64,000 bases of DNA from Peristeroidobacter soli (GCF_004138485.1 NZ_RYEV01000005.1:668827-732826); one strand, 5' to 3'; positions 9,509 to 18,868 are shown, counted from the first letter of the stretch. Translations and numbers: made by a program. The notes: a model not told the origin generated them from the letters alone.

Positions 9509-10033
9509 ATGCCCCGCGCGAACTCGCCACCGCCGTCCGATGGAACTTTCGAGCAACTGACTCGCCGGTTTCGCCCCGGCTTGATGGCTTTTTTCCTGCG
9601 GCGAGTGAAGAACCACGCCGAAGCCGAAGACCTGACCCAGGAGGTCTTTGTGCGCCTCGCGAGCGTCGATGCGGACCGCCTGCAGTCCGCCGACGCCTAT
9701 GTCTTCAGCATGGCCATGAACCTGCTGCGCGATCGTAGCCGCCGGCACCAGGTGCGTTTCGATCACCGCTCCAGCGCCGTAGCGCAGGAGGACGCGGGCG
9801 TCGACGTGCTCGATGCTCAGCGGGTGGCGGCGGGCCAGCAGGAACTCTCCGTGCTGACCGCGGCGCTACGCGAACTGCCCGAACGCACCCGTTCCATATT
9901 CATCCTCTACCGGATGGAGAACGTGGACAAGCGTGAGATCGGTCGCGCCTTCGAGATCTCCCTCAGCAGCGTCGAGCGCGAGCTCGCCCGAGCCATGGCG
10001 CATGTGACCCGCCGCGTAAAGGATGAGGCATGA
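9509..10033 (+). CDS. Module B ECF sigma factor (FecI-like)
   Basis: The 174-residue protein has sigma-2 motifs (AEAEDLTQEVFVRLASV, AYVFSMAMNLLRDRSRRH) and a C-terminal sigma-4 helix-turn-helix (VDKREIGRAFEISLSSVERE). A strong GAGGAGGG ribosome-binding site precedes the ATG. Its stop overlaps the fecR start in an ATGA, as expected for a coupled sigma/anti-sigma pair. It is predicted to use the paired GTGACA...TGCGTC promoters. Confidence 0.95.
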   Translation: MPRANSPPPSDGTFEQLTRRFRPGLMAFFLRRVKNHAEAEDLTQEVFVRLASVDADRLQSADAYVFSMAMNLLRDRSRRHQVRFDHRSSAVAQEDAGVDVLDAQRVAAGQQELSVLTAALRELPERTRSIFILYRMENVDKREIGRAFEISLSSVERELARAMAHVTRRVKDEA

Positions 10034-11073
10034 AGCCCAATACAGAATCCGTGCAGAACGATCCGATCGAGGAGGCCAGCGCCTGGTGTGTGCGCCTGGC
10101 CGATGGCTGTCTGTCTGAGCAAGCTCAAACCGAATTCGATGCCTGGCGAGCCGTCCCGGAGAATGCGCGCGCCTTCGACGATGTCGCTGGAACGTGGCAG
10201 TCGCTCGAGGCGACCAGCACCTCGCCCGAGCTGATCGACATGCGCCGTGATGCGCTCGAATCGTTCCGGCGCAGCCATGCCTCGCAGTGGAATCGCATCA
10301 CTCGTCATCGTCACCTGTTCATCGCGCTCGCGGCGGGGGTCGCGGTCGTTCTGATCGCCACACTGCTGTTGCATCTTGCGCCCCTGCGTTACGAGACCGG
10401 TATCGGCGAGCGCCTTCAGGTCGCCTTGTCGGACGGCTCCATGATTTCACTCGACGCGCAAAGCCGCGTCGATGTTCGCTATCGGGACGATCGGAGAGAG
10501 CTGCGGCTCGTAGGTGGGCGCGCCAAGTTCGACGTGGCGAGAGATCCTCTCAGGCCCTTTACCGTCACCGCCGCGGATAAGATCGTGGTTGCCACCGGTA
10601 CGCAGTTCAGCGTCGAGGTGGTTGCCAGCCAGGTCCATGTGATCCTGTATCACGGCAGCGTGGACCTGTTCACCGATGCCGCTGGCGAGAAGCCCAAGCC
10701 GGTTCAAGTGAAGCAACGCGCGTCCGTCGACGCTCCCCGACACGCCGGGGCGACGCTTGCGCCCGGAGAGGAGATGATCTCCACGACGCAGCTTGCGACC
10801 GCCGAAGTGAAGTTGGCCGATCTGGTGCGCTCGGCCGCGTGGGAAACGGGCCAACTGGTCTTCACCGATGAGACACTCGAAGCGGCGGTCGAGCGAATGA
10901 ACCGTTACGCACGGACGCCGCTGCTGGTCGGCGACGCCCGGGCCGCGGCGATTCGGATCAGCGGCGTCTACGCGGCAGGCGACACGGATGCATTTGTCGA
11001 AGGCATCACTGGCGTGTTTCCGGTCCGCATCGAGGTGTCCGGTGGACAACGGGCATTCGTCAGCGTCCGATAG
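10030..11073 (+). CDS. Module B FecR-type anti-sigma factor
   Basis: This 347-residue protein has an N-terminal cytoplasmic region (EEASAWCVRLADGCLSEQAQ), a transmembrane helix at about 95-120 (LFIALAAGVAVVLIATLLL), and a periplasmic FecR domain with AKFDVARDPLRPFTV and VATGTQFSV. A C-terminal segment near 280-345 resembles other family members. It should hold the adjacent sigma factor and respond to the module B receptor. The start overlaps the sigma stop by four bases, and the receptor promoter begins at its stop codon. Confidence 0.94.
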   Translation: MKPNTESVQNDPIEEASAWCVRLADGCLSEQAQTEFDAWRAVPENARAFDDVAGTWQSLEATSTSPELIDMRRDALESFRRSHASQWNRITRHRHLFIALAAGVAVVLIATLLLHLAPLRYETGIGERLQVALSDGSMISLDAQSRVDVRYRDDRRELRLVGGRAKFDVARDPLRPFTVTAADKIVVATGTQFSVEVVASQVHVILYHGSVDLFTDAAGEKPKPVQVKQRASVDAPRHAGATLAPGEEMISTTQLATAEVKLADLVRSAAWETGQLVFTDETLEAAVERMNRYARTPLLVGDARAAAIRISGVYAAGDTDAFVEGITGVFPVRIEVSGGQRAFVSVR

Positions 11074-11099
11074 TGACAAACATTCGTTCCTGATGCGTC
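11073..11099 (+). promoter_or_regulatory. Candidate module B ECF promoter in front of the receptor
   Basis: GTGACA (11073-11078) and TGCGTC (11094-11099) match the element before the module B sigma gene in sequence and spacing. A start site near 11107 would leave a leader of about 55 bases before the receptor ATG at 11164. It would also rule out the upstream in-frame start at 11104. Confidence 0.6.
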
Positions 11100-11163
11100 T
11101 TACTTGCCCGAGCGATCGCGAACTGTGATCGCCGAGCAGAAAAAAATACATCGGGAGCAGCTC

Positions 11164-13854
11164 ATGCCGGTCATCTCGCCTCTATTCACTCTTCGTTGCA
11201 GTGTCATCACGTTGGCGGCGCTGACGTATCCAGTGGCCCATGCCGCGCAAACGCCGCGGTCCATCGAGGCGGAACAGATCACGAAGTATCAGTTCGAGAT
11301 TCCGTCGCAAGCGCTGGGTGATGCGCTACAAGCCTTCGCGCGTGCCTCGCGCCAGCAACTCTCGTTCGATAGCGCGGTCGTGTCGGGACGCACGAGTACG
11401 GCGTTGCTTGGAGAATTCACGGCGGAGGAGGCGATCCGACGACTCCTCGAAGGCAGTGGCTTGGAGTTTCGACGCGGCTCGCAGGGCGTGTGGCTGATTG
11501 CGCCGGAGCGCAGAGAAGAGAGCGCGGAGGGCAGGAACTCGGCGCGAATTCAGTTGGAAGAAATCGTCGTTACTGGCACCAACATCCGCGGCGCCACCGA
11601 AGTGGCGGCGCCGTCGATCACGGTGACGCGCGAGGATCTCGACAAGACCGGTTACTCGAGCATCGAAGGGCTGCTCGATGACCTGCCGCAGAATTTTGCC
11701 GCGATCAGCTTCGACGGCGCCCAGGCACTGGAGAGCGCATCGCGCGTGGCTCAGCGCAACGGCGTCGATCGCGCCAGTGGTATCGATCTGCGCGGACTCG
11801 GCGCCGAATCGACGCTGACGCTCGTCAACGGCACGCGCCGTGCCGGCAGCATCGATGGACGAGTGGTCGACGTCTCGGTGATTCCATTGTCGGCCATCGA
11901 ACGCGTCGAGATCGTGACCGGCGGTCGCTCGGCCATCTACGGCTCCGACGCAGTGGCCGGCGTCGTCAATCTCGTGACCCGTCGTTCGTTCGAAGGCGCA
12001 GAGACTCAGGTCGTCTATGGATCGCCCACCGGATTCGGCGGTGGCGAGAAGTTGCAGCTCAGCCAGATCGCCGGCACCTCCGGCGCGCGCGGCAGCATCG
12101 TGGCGGCGTACGATTATCAGCGCGACGAGCCTCTGGACCTGGTCGATACCGGCCTGGTGATGTCACCCAACGCGCTCGGCACGTTCACTCGACGGCTCGA
12201 TCTGATTCCCGACATGACGCGCCACTCCGGGTTTCTTTCCGGGCGCATCGCCGCGACCGATCGCATCGAGCTGTACGGCGATGTGCTGTACGCGAACAAG
12301 GAATTCGAAAGCATCACTCGCACGTTCAGGACGGGGTCTCCGGCCGACACCACGGATGCAACCAGTGGCACCAGCAAACAGCTGGGCGGGTCGCTCGGCA
12401 TGAAAGCGGACCTGCCCGGGCAATGGCAGCTCAATCTGTCCGGTACCACCAGCTTCGCCAAGAACGACTTCACCGAGGCGTTCGACTATCACACACCGAC
12501 ACTGTCGCTGGTCTCTGTCCAGAACTGGTTTCGTGAAGCGAAGATGACTTCGCTGTCCTCGGTGGCGAGCGGTCCGCTCGGCACTTTCGGCGCGGTCACG
12601 CCACAGATGGCGATCGGGGTCGAGCGCCGCGACGAGAGTTTTTACTTCACGGCCGACGGCGACTTGATTCGCGATTCCGAGCGCCGCGTGAATTCTGCAT
12701 TCGCCGAAGTGCTGGTGCCGCTGGTCAGCGATGGCGGCGTGGGGCTGCGACGTCTGGAGCTCTCGGTCGCGGGCCGATATGACGATTACGAAGACGTAGG
12801 CAGCACCTTCAATCCGCAGTTGGGCGTGATTTGGGGCGTGAGCGATCAAGTCACAGTGCGCGGCGCATACTCGACTGCGTTTCGCGCGCCGTCGTTATTC
12901 GAGCAAACGGGCTTTGCTTATGGACTGTTGACGATGCGGCCCGATCCGGCAGTGCCAGGCGGGCTGTCGCCCATGCTCGAGCTCACTGGCACCAATTCGC
13001 AGCTCGGTCCGGAAGAGGCTGAGACCTGGAGCCTCGGTCTCGACTATCAGCCATCGTTCGCGCCGTCGTTCAAGGCGTCGCTGTCGTACTTCGAGATCGA
13101 GTACGAAGACCGTCTGGATTCGCCGGCCTTCAGCTTCACCGAGCGCGAGACCGCGCTCATCAACGAGTCGCGTTTTCCCGGGCTGGTGATCCGCAATCCC
13201 AGCGCCGCTCAGGTGACGCAGTTTCTGAACTCGATCACCGACCTCGGCTTGAGCATCGATCCCAACGTGACGACGCCCTTCGACCCGAACAGTCAGGACC
13301 TGCTCACGGTGTTTCCCAATCTGGTGTTGTTCGACGATCGCGCCGACAACATCGCGACCGAGACGCTGCGCGGTCTCGACCTGAGCATCGATGGCTCACG
13401 CGTCACTGGCATCGGTACGCTGAGTTTCGGATTGAACGCCACCTACACGCTGGAGCATGAGCGCAACGTCACGCCGACCAGTCCCACCTTCAGCCTCATC
13501 AACCAGGTCGGCAAGCCGATGGATTTTCGGCTGCGCGCCAGCTTCGGCTGGACCCGGGCGGCGTATGGCGCTTACGCGCAGATCAACTATCTCGATGGCT
13601 ATGAGAATGCCATGTCGGCTGCCCATCCCAAGATGGATTCGTGGACCACGGTCGACCTGACACTGCGCTTCGATGGCTCACGCGTGGCGAATACCGGCTG
13701 GCTCAACGGTTTCAGTGCCGCGCTCAGCATCAGCAACCTGCTCGACACGGATCCACCGGAGTTCTACGGCAGCTACTACGGACTGCGTTACGACTCGACC
13801 AACGCCAACCCGCTCGGGCGCAACGCGTCGCTGCGCCTGGTGAAGCGCTGGTAA
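11164..13854 (+). CDS. Module B STN-domain TonB-dependent receptor
   Basis: The chosen ATG has GGGAG upstream and starts a signal peptide ending near VAHAAQT, giving 896 residues. The STN domain lies at about 40-110 (FEIPSQALGDALQAFARAS). The TonB box/plug follows with EEIVVTGTNIRG, DLRGLGAESTLTLVNG and VERVEIVTGGRSAIYGSDAV-type motifs. The barrel extends to the end (LGRNASLRLVKRW). The VTGxxIRG plug type is shared with the module E receptor. The peptidase gene begins 20 bases downstream with its own good ribosome-binding site, so both are probably one transcript. The ligand is probably a peptide, by context. Confidence 0.94.
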   Translation: MPVISPLFTLRCSVITLAALTYPVAHAAQTPRSIEAEQITKYQFEIPSQALGDALQAFARASRQQLSFDSAVVSGRTSTALLGEFTAEEAIRRLLEGSGLEFRRGSQGVWLIAPERREESAEGRNSARIQLEEIVVTGTNIRGATEVAAPSITVTREDLDKTGYSSIEGLLDDLPQNFAAISFDGAQALESASRVAQRNGVDRASGIDLRGLGAESTLTLVNGTRRAGSIDGRVVDVSVIPLSAIERVEIVTGGRSAIYGSDAVAGVVNLVTRRSFEGAETQVVYGSPTGFGGGEKLQLSQIAGTSGARGSIVAAYDYQRDEPLDLVDTGLVMSPNALGTFTRRLDLIPDMTRHSGFLSGRIAATDRIELYGDVLYANKEFESITRTFRTGSPADTTDATSGTSKQLGGSLGMKADLPGQWQLNLSGTTSFAKNDFTEAFDYHTPTLSLVSVQNWFREAKMTSLSSVASGPLGTFGAVTPQMAIGVERRDESFYFTADGDLIRDSERRVNSAFAEVLVPLVSDGGVGLRRLELSVAGRYDDYEDVGSTFNPQLGVIWGVSDQVTVRGAYSTAFRAPSLFEQTGFAYGLLTMRPDPAVPGGLSPMLELTGTNSQLGPEEAETWSLGLDYQPSFAPSFKASLSYFEIEYEDRLDSPAFSFTERETALINESRFPGLVIRNPSAAQVTQFLNSITDLGLSIDPNVTTPFDPNSQDLLTVFPNLVLFDDRADNIATETLRGLDLSIDGSRVTGIGTLSFGLNATYTLEHERNVTPTSPTFSLINQVGKPMDFRLRASFGWTRAAYGAYAQINYLDGYENAMSAAHPKMDSWTTVDLTLRFDGSRVANTGWLNGFSAALSISNLLDTDPPEFYGSYYGLRYDSTNANPLGRNASLRLVKRW

Positions 13855-13874
13855 TAACAGATAGGAGAAGAGAG

Positions 13875-16229
13875 ATGCGTGTTTCGCAAGCGCCGCTGGT
13901 GTTGTTGTCGCTTCTAGTTGTTACCGCGCACGCGAGGGAGGGCGAGCTGCCGTTCGATCTCGCGTTCGACCGCACTGAATTCTCGGTCGGTGGCGTCATG
14001 TCGCTGTCGGCCTCGGGTCGTCACGTCGCCTACGAGGTGCAGAATCGGCCGAACGATGTGGATCTCAGTGGTACCACGCGTTACCAGGAGAACGGCACGC
14101 CCACTGGCGTGCTCGGCACGCGCATTGATGTCACCGAGGTGAAGAGTGGCAAGAGCGAGCGCATCTGTCCGCAGCACACGGGGCAGATGTGGCGCCCGTC
14201 GTGGTCGCCCGTGGAAGAGAAGCTCGTGTTCTATGCCGACACCGATGGCAAGCCGCAGTTGTGGATGTATGAGCGCGCGAGCGGCCAGTGCCGGAAGGTG
14301 TCGGACGCGTTGGTGAGAGCCAAGTTGTGGGCGGGCGATGAAGCGCAGTGGTCACCGGACGGACGTACGGTGTATGTGCCGACGATGCCGGCGACGCCCA
14401 GGTTCGAGCGAAACCAACCTGAGCCCGGTCAGGCGCAGGGTGTGGACGTGCTGGTGCTGCGTAGTGCCGCTGCGAAACAGGGCGATGCACCGATCGCGCC
14501 GGCGGCACCCGACAGCGGTCATTTTATTTTCGAGAACAACGCCGCTGTGGCCGCGATCGATGTGAGCACGGGAACAACGAGGATCGTTGCGCCGGCGGAT
14601 GCGAATCCGCTGCCCAGCGTGATGCGAGTCTCCGCCTCCGGCAAGTGGGTGAGTTATCTCTCGGTCATTCGTAAACCCACCTCGGGTGCCTGGAAGTCCG
14701 TCACCGACCTCGCTGTCGTGTCGGCGCAGGGCGGGAAAGTGCATTCCATTGCCGCCGCCCTGCCGTCGTTGCACGACTTGCATCGTCGCAACTACAGCTG
14801 GCATCCGCAGCGCGACCTGCTGGTTTATATCCAGGATCGCAAGCTGTGGCTGGTGACAATGGGCGAGGACGGCCCGCAGGCGCCGCGCCAGATTGGCGAG
14901 GCGGCGGGTCCGCTCGGCCCGACGATCAACTGGTTCAGCGAAGACGGTAACTCAGTCATCGTCGGCATCGAGCCGGTCGAGCACGGCAATCTGTACTTCG
15001 ATGCGGACAGCAGCGCGCTGGCTGCGATTCCGCTGGACGGCGGGCCGATTACCAAGCTCACGTACGATGACAAGTGGAAGCTCTACGACGTCATCAAGTC
15101 GACACCGCGCACTGTGTGGCAGCCGGATAAGGGCACGGTGACGGCGGTGATGCGTCATCGTTCCACCACCGATCTGGCGATCATGAGGCTCGGCCCCCGC
15201 AGCGGCGAGAGCAAGATTCTCTGGACCGCACCGGCGCGGGTCACGAACGTCATGCCGGTGGCGCAGTCGCGTGAGTTATTGGTTGCTTACGAAGACTTGA
15301 AGACGCCGCTGAATCTGCACGCGTTCTCGAGTGACTTCTCGCGCCGACGACGCGTGACTTCGGTGGAGCCGAGGCTCGACGCCGTGAAGGTCGGCAATGC
15401 CGAGGTCTTTGAAAGCGTCGCGCCGAGCTACGACGGCACGCTCGTCACGCTCAGGAGCGCCGTGCTGTTGCCGCCCGGCGCCAAGCGCGGCGACAAGTTG
15501 CCGGCGATCGTCATGATGTATCCAGATATCGATCTGAGTGGCGATGCCACGTACTTCGGTGGGGGCGGCTATCCGGGCGAACCGCCGTTGATCTATACCA
15601 GCCGCGGTTACGCCGTACTGCTCACCAATGCCGACATGGGACCGGGCGGGACCAATGCGGGAGATGCCATCGACGAAATCGTCGACTCGGTCCTGCCGCA
15701 GGTCTATCGCGCGGCGGAACTGGGTTACATCGACATCAGGCGCCTGGCTTTGCGTGGCCAGTCCGCCGGTGCTTACGGGACGGCAGCCATCGTCAGCCGG
15801 ACAAATCTGTTCCGTGCCGCCGTGCCTAGCAATGGCCCGTATGATCTCGGCGGCATCTATGGGCGACTGTACACGGAACGTTTCCCGATCAATGACGAGA
15901 GCAGCCCGCTATGGATGTCGTGGGTCGAAACCGGCGGGCCGCGCGTCGGCACCCATCCGTGGGCCAACGTGTTCCGCTACATCGAGAACTCACCTTACTA
16001 TCGCGCCGACAAGATCAAGACGCCGATGCTGATCATGCAGGGCTCCGACGACACCTTCGTGACCGATGCCGAGAAGCTGTACTCGGCGCTGAAGCGGTTG
16101 GACCGGCCCGTGGAGCTGGCCATCTACAAGGGCGGCGGACACGCGATCACCACCTGGTTCCCGGCGAATGCCGCCGATGCCACGCGACGCATGCTGGAGT
16201 TCTTCCGGAAACATATCGGGGAGCCTTGA
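13875..16229 (+). CDS. Secreted S9-family (prolyl oligopeptidase-type) peptidase
   Basis: AGGAGAAGAGAG precedes this ATG, giving 784 residues with a signal peptide ending near VTAHAREG. A beta-propeller-like N-terminal part contains repeated WSP and D-G-R style motifs. The C-terminal alpha/beta-hydrolase domain shows GQSAGAYG (Ser630), GSDDTFV (Asp726) and GGGHAIT (His756), a complete triad. S9 enzymes cleave short or constrained peptides. Lasso-peptide isopeptidases belong to this family and sit downstream of STN receptors, as here, so such a role is possible. It could equally be an acylaminoacyl- or dipeptidyl-peptidase. A hairpin of six-base arms (16219-16235) spans its stop. Confidence 0.88.
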   Translation: MRVSQAPLVLLSLLVVTAHAREGELPFDLAFDRTEFSVGGVMSLSASGRHVAYEVQNRPNDVDLSGTTRYQENGTPTGVLGTRIDVTEVKSGKSERICPQHTGQMWRPSWSPVEEKLVFYADTDGKPQLWMYERASGQCRKVSDALVRAKLWAGDEAQWSPDGRTVYVPTMPATPRFERNQPEPGQAQGVDVLVLRSAAAKQGDAPIAPAAPDSGHFIFENNAAVAAIDVSTGTTRIVAPADANPLPSVMRVSASGKWVSYLSVIRKPTSGAWKSVTDLAVVSAQGGKVHSIAAALPSLHDLHRRNYSWHPQRDLLVYIQDRKLWLVTMGEDGPQAPRQIGEAAGPLGPTINWFSEDGNSVIVGIEPVEHGNLYFDADSSALAAIPLDGGPITKLTYDDKWKLYDVIKSTPRTVWQPDKGTVTAVMRHRSTTDLAIMRLGPRSGESKILWTAPARVTNVMPVAQSRELLVAYEDLKTPLNLHAFSSDFSRRRRVTSVEPRLDAVKVGNAEVFESVAPSYDGTLVTLRSAVLLPPGAKRGDKLPAIVMMYPDIDLSGDATYFGGGGYPGEPPLIYTSRGYAVLLTNADMGPGGTNAGDAIDEIVDSVLPQVYRAAELGYIDIRRLALRGQSAGAYGTAAIVSRTNLFRAAVPSNGPYDLGGIYGRLYTERFPINDESSPLWMSWVETGGPRVGTHPWANVFRYIENSPYYRADKIKTPMLIMQGSDDTFVTDAEKLYSALKRLDRPVELAIYKGGGHAITTWFPANAADATRRMLEFFRKHIGEP

Positions 16230-16403
16230 GCTCCCTCCGGGCGGCCATTTGACGCCCTTCACAAATCTCATGCGCAGGGTCCCGGCCGGATCTCACAAAT
16301 GAGAGCTGAGTAACAGGTCTGTTGACTCGTTGCGCCCATGCTTGCACGACGTTCGAATAATTAGCCGTCTCATTTGCGCCGGGGCGCAGAACAGGACTGC
16401 ATC

Positions 16404-16745
16404 ATGGGACAAGTTCAGGGGAAGAGCCGGTCGTTACCGGTCGCGGTGCTGGCATTTGGAATCGTGCTGGGTGAACTGTGCGCGGCGGCCGAAGAGGCTC
16501 CGGCCAAGGAACCTCCGGCCACGGAGTTCATCGTTTCCAGCACGGACAAACAGTGCGATGAGTTCAATCGTTCCTGGGTGGTGACCAATAAACATACCTA
16601 CCGGAGCATCAAGGTGCGGGTCCGGTGGTCGGCGGTAGGGGCCAAGCAGATGCAGGAAGAGTTCATCCTGTCGCCGTCCGGGGGCAGAGCCATCGGCTGT
16701 GCGTCACAGCTGGAGATCGTGGCGGCCGAGATCCTGCAGTTCTAG
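16404..16745 (+). CDS. Small secreted protein of unknown function
   Basis: The ATG at 16404 starts a 113-residue protein with a clear signal peptide (SLPVAVLAFGIVLGELCAAAEE). The mature part is short and beta-rich with two cysteines (QCDEFNRSWVV and IGCASQ). It ends just before a hairpin shared with the convergent chitinase gene. I do not recognise a family. It may be a separate transcription unit from module B because 174 bases separate them. Confidence 0.65.
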   Translation: MGQVQGKSRSLPVAVLAFGIVLGELCAAAEEAPAKEPPATEFIVSSTDKQCDEFNRSWVVTNKHTYRSIKVRVRWSAVGAKQMQEEFILSPSGGRAIGCASQLEIVAAEILQF

Positions 16746-16760
16746 CCATCGGGCGGCAGA

Positions 16761-16789
16761 GCGGCGCCGGAGACGAGCTCCGACGCCGC
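16761..16789. terminator. Hairpin between convergent genes, possible bidirectional terminator
   Basis: Twelve-base arms GCGGCGCCGGAG and CTCCGACGCCGC, with one mismatch and a five-base loop, lie between the convergent small secreted-protein gene and the chitinase gene. There is no T-run on either side, so the terminator role rests on position and stem strength. Confidence 0.4.
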
Positions 16790-16805
16790 GTCTGCTATCG
16801 CGCCA

Positions 16806-18608
16806 TCATTGACGGACCTTCGCCGTCTCCTTCACGAGCGTGGCGGCGGAGTCATCGCCGTCCAGGGACCAGGAGAACAGGCCGCCCAGGCCCAGGCTGT
16901 TGACATAGGCGGCTTTGGTCGCGATCACCACCGGATCATCGAAGCTCCAGAACTGCGAGCCGTTGTAGGTCCACAGTTGTTTGGTGACGGGGTGATAGAA
17001 CTTCGGCGCGTTACGCGGCGCGAGCACCTTGTAATCCTCGATGCCCGCCTCGTAAGTGCCGGGCGCCGGGCCGCTCGCCGATTGATACAAACCGTTGGCG
17101 CCACCGTTCGGGACACCGGTCCAGCCGCGACCGTATAACGGAATGCCGATCACGAGCTTCTGCGCCGGTACGCCGGCAGCGAGCAGCTTGTTGACTGCGT
17201 TTTCGGTTGCATACGTCTTCGCGACGCCGGTCGCCGGATTGTTCGGGTCCATGTAGAGGTTCGACTGAAAGTTGGTCGGACCCTGTGGCTCGAAGCCCCC
17301 GTGATAGTCATAGGTCATCAGGTTGATCCAGTCGAGCGACTGCGAATACTGAGCGGGCTCGGTATTGTCGATCTTGTCGGTGCCGGCGCCCGCGGCGATC
17401 GTGAGGTAGTACTGACGACCGGTCTGCGACGACAGTGCATTCAGCTGACGACGGAATTCGGCCAGCAGCAGGGTGAAGTTGCGCTTGTCGTCGGGGCTGA
17501 CCGTGTTGTACGGCTGACCGCCGCCGCCCGGATATTCCCAATCGATGTCGATACCGTCGAAGACACCGGCCGCCGCGCCCGGACCGCCCGCGCCATCGCC
17601 GACCGGCAGGTTGCCCTTGAGATAGATATCGATGCACGAGGACACCATCGTCTGGCGCGACGCGGCCGTCGTCGAGTAGCGGCTGAAATTCTTCGACCAG
17701 GTCCAGCCCCCCAGGGAAATGAACAGCTTGAGCTGCGGATGACGCGCCTTGAGCTTCTTCAATTGATTGAAGTTGCCTTTCAGCGGCTGATCCCACGTAT
17801 CGCCCACGCCGTCCACGGAAGAGGCCGCGTCATAGGATTTCTGATAGTCCGCATACGCATCGCCGCCGTCGCCGTTGCCGCTCTCGGCGCGAGTGATGAT
17901 GTTGCAACGACCGTCGTCGTAGACGTTGCCGAAGGCGTAGTTGATGAACGTGAGCTTCGCGGCCGCGCCGCTCGTGTCGATGTTCTTCACGTGATAGTTG
18001 CGTCCATAGACGCTCCACTGGGTGAAGTAGGAGCCGACCTGCTTGCCGCCGCCGGGGTTGTCGCCGCCCTTGGTCACTGTGATCGTGACGTCGTCGCTGC
18101 CGGTGCCGCCTTGGTTGTCGGTCACAGTGAGACGGAACGTCAACGCCGTGTTCGCCGTGACTTGCGGCGCTGTAAAGCTCGCATTGGCGGTGTTTGCGCC
18201 GTTCAGCGTGACTGCGGGGCCGGCGGTCTGCGTCCATACATAGGAAACAATGGTGCCATCAGTATCGGAGCCCGAGCCTTGCAGGCTCGCCGCCGCACCT
18301 GTGGCAATCGAGCGATCCGCGCCCGCATTCGCTGTGGGCAACTGGTTCGATCCACCGCCACTGCAGACCCAAAGCTTGCGCCACACGTCCCACTCACCGG
18401 ACAGCGTCGGGATCTCATTCTGCGTCCACCACTTCGCCTCATACGCCGCGTTTTGATAGGTGACGCGATTCCCGCCGACGTAAATCGCGCTGCTGCTCCA
18501 GGCGGGAAAGGGGCAGGGCTGCGTCTGGGCCAGGCTGGCCGATGAATATAACAACCAGAACAAGGCCGCGAGGAAGCTCCACGGGGCCCGTGCAATTGAT
18601 GCGGTCAC
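16806..18608 (-). CDS. Secreted GH18 chitinase with CBM5/12-type and PKD domains
   Basis: The start is a GTG at 18608 because GGAGGA lies just upstream and a signal peptide (SFLAALFWLLYSSASLAQ) follows; the longer upstream frame has no such features. The 600-residue enzyme has a chitin-binding module at about 30-85 (YQNAAYEAKWWTQNEIP), a PKD-like domain at about 90-180 (ANAGADRSIATGAAASLQG) and a GH18 barrel at about 190-600. The barrel carries the family signature DGIDIDWEYPG, and Glu358 is the predicted acid. It should hydrolyse chitin outside the cell. The repeats at 18804-18868 may be its operator. Confidence 0.95.
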   Translation of the reverse strand: MTASIARAPWSFLAALFWLLYSSASLAQTQPCPFPAWSSSAIYVGGNRVTYQNAAYEAKWWTQNEIPTLSGEWDVWRKLWVCSGGGSNQLPTANAGADRSIATGAAASLQGSGSDTDGTIVSYVWTQTAGPAVTLNGANTANASFTAPQVTANTALTFRLTVTDNQGGTGSDDVTITVTKGGDNPGGGKQVGSYFTQWSVYGRNYHVKNIDTSGAAAKLTFINYAFGNVYDDGRCNIITRAESGNGDGGDAYADYQKSYDAASSVDGVGDTWDQPLKGNFNQLKKLKARHPQLKLFISLGGWTWSKNFSRYSTTAASRQTMVSSCIDIYLKGNLPVGDGAGGPGAAAGVFDGIDIDWEYPGGGGQPYNTVSPDDKRNFTLLLAEFRRQLNALSSQTGRQYYLTIAAGAGTDKIDNTEPAQYSQSLDWINLMTYDYHGGFEPQGPTNFQSNLYMDPNNPATGVAKTYATENAVNKLLAAGVPAQKLVIGIPLYGRGWTGVPNGGANGLYQSASGPAPGTYEAGIEDYKVLAPRNAPKFYHPVTKQLWTYNGSQFWSFDDPVVIATKAAYVNSLGLGGLFSWSLDGDDSAATLVKETAKVRQ

Positions 18609-18803
18609 TGCAAATATCCTCCATACAAAGATTGCTGGATCCGAATCCCGGCAGGGGGTGTGCGAAGTCCGGCGAATCTGAGGTCGCCTGGGCTGTCGGC
18701 GGGGCCGACTGCACGATGGGGAAGAACGTCCATGTCGATTGCTGGTCGGCAGTGCTCGAAAGTTGAGGCGATCCATCGCCGTCACGTGGCTGAGACCACG
18801 CTA

Positions 18804-18868
18804 GGTCCAATATAGTACCAATCCTGAGGATATGCCAGAGTCTATGTAATTGGTCTTATATTGGTACT
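18804..18868. promoter_or_regulatory. Inverted pair of 19-base half-sites upstream of the chitinase gene
   Basis: The segment 18849-18867 and the reverse complement of 18804-18822 agree at 15 of 19 positions. Both follow the pattern ATTGGT-n2-TATATTGG. The outer core, AGTACCAAT at 18814-18822 and ATTGGTACT at 18860-18868, is a perfect inverted repeat. The block is AT-rich in GC-rich surroundings and lies 196-260 bases before the chitinase GTG. ATTGGT-containing operators are known for GntR-type N-acetylglucosamine regulators in related bacteria, so chitin-responsive control is plausible. The remaining sequence from 18609 to 18904 shows no gene. Confidence 0.5.

Noticed and set aside
11104-11163. 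Upstream in-frame start of the module B receptor
   Set aside because: It falls at the predicted transcription start and precedes the signal peptide by 20 charged residues. The ATG at 11164 has a ribosome-binding site.
16256-16310. Repeated TCACAAAT words and a small CTCA/TGAG hairpin after the module B peptidase
   Set aside because: Too short and isolated to support an operator or attachment site.
17301-18545. Long plus-strand frame of 414 codons opposite the chitinase gene
   Set aside because: It is the antisense shadow of a confidently identified gene, with repetitive Arg/Val/Ala composition.
16806-18785. Longer chitinase frame starting at 18785
   Set aside because: The added 59 residues are arginine-rich and end before a proper signal peptide. 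GTG at 18608 follows GGAGGA.
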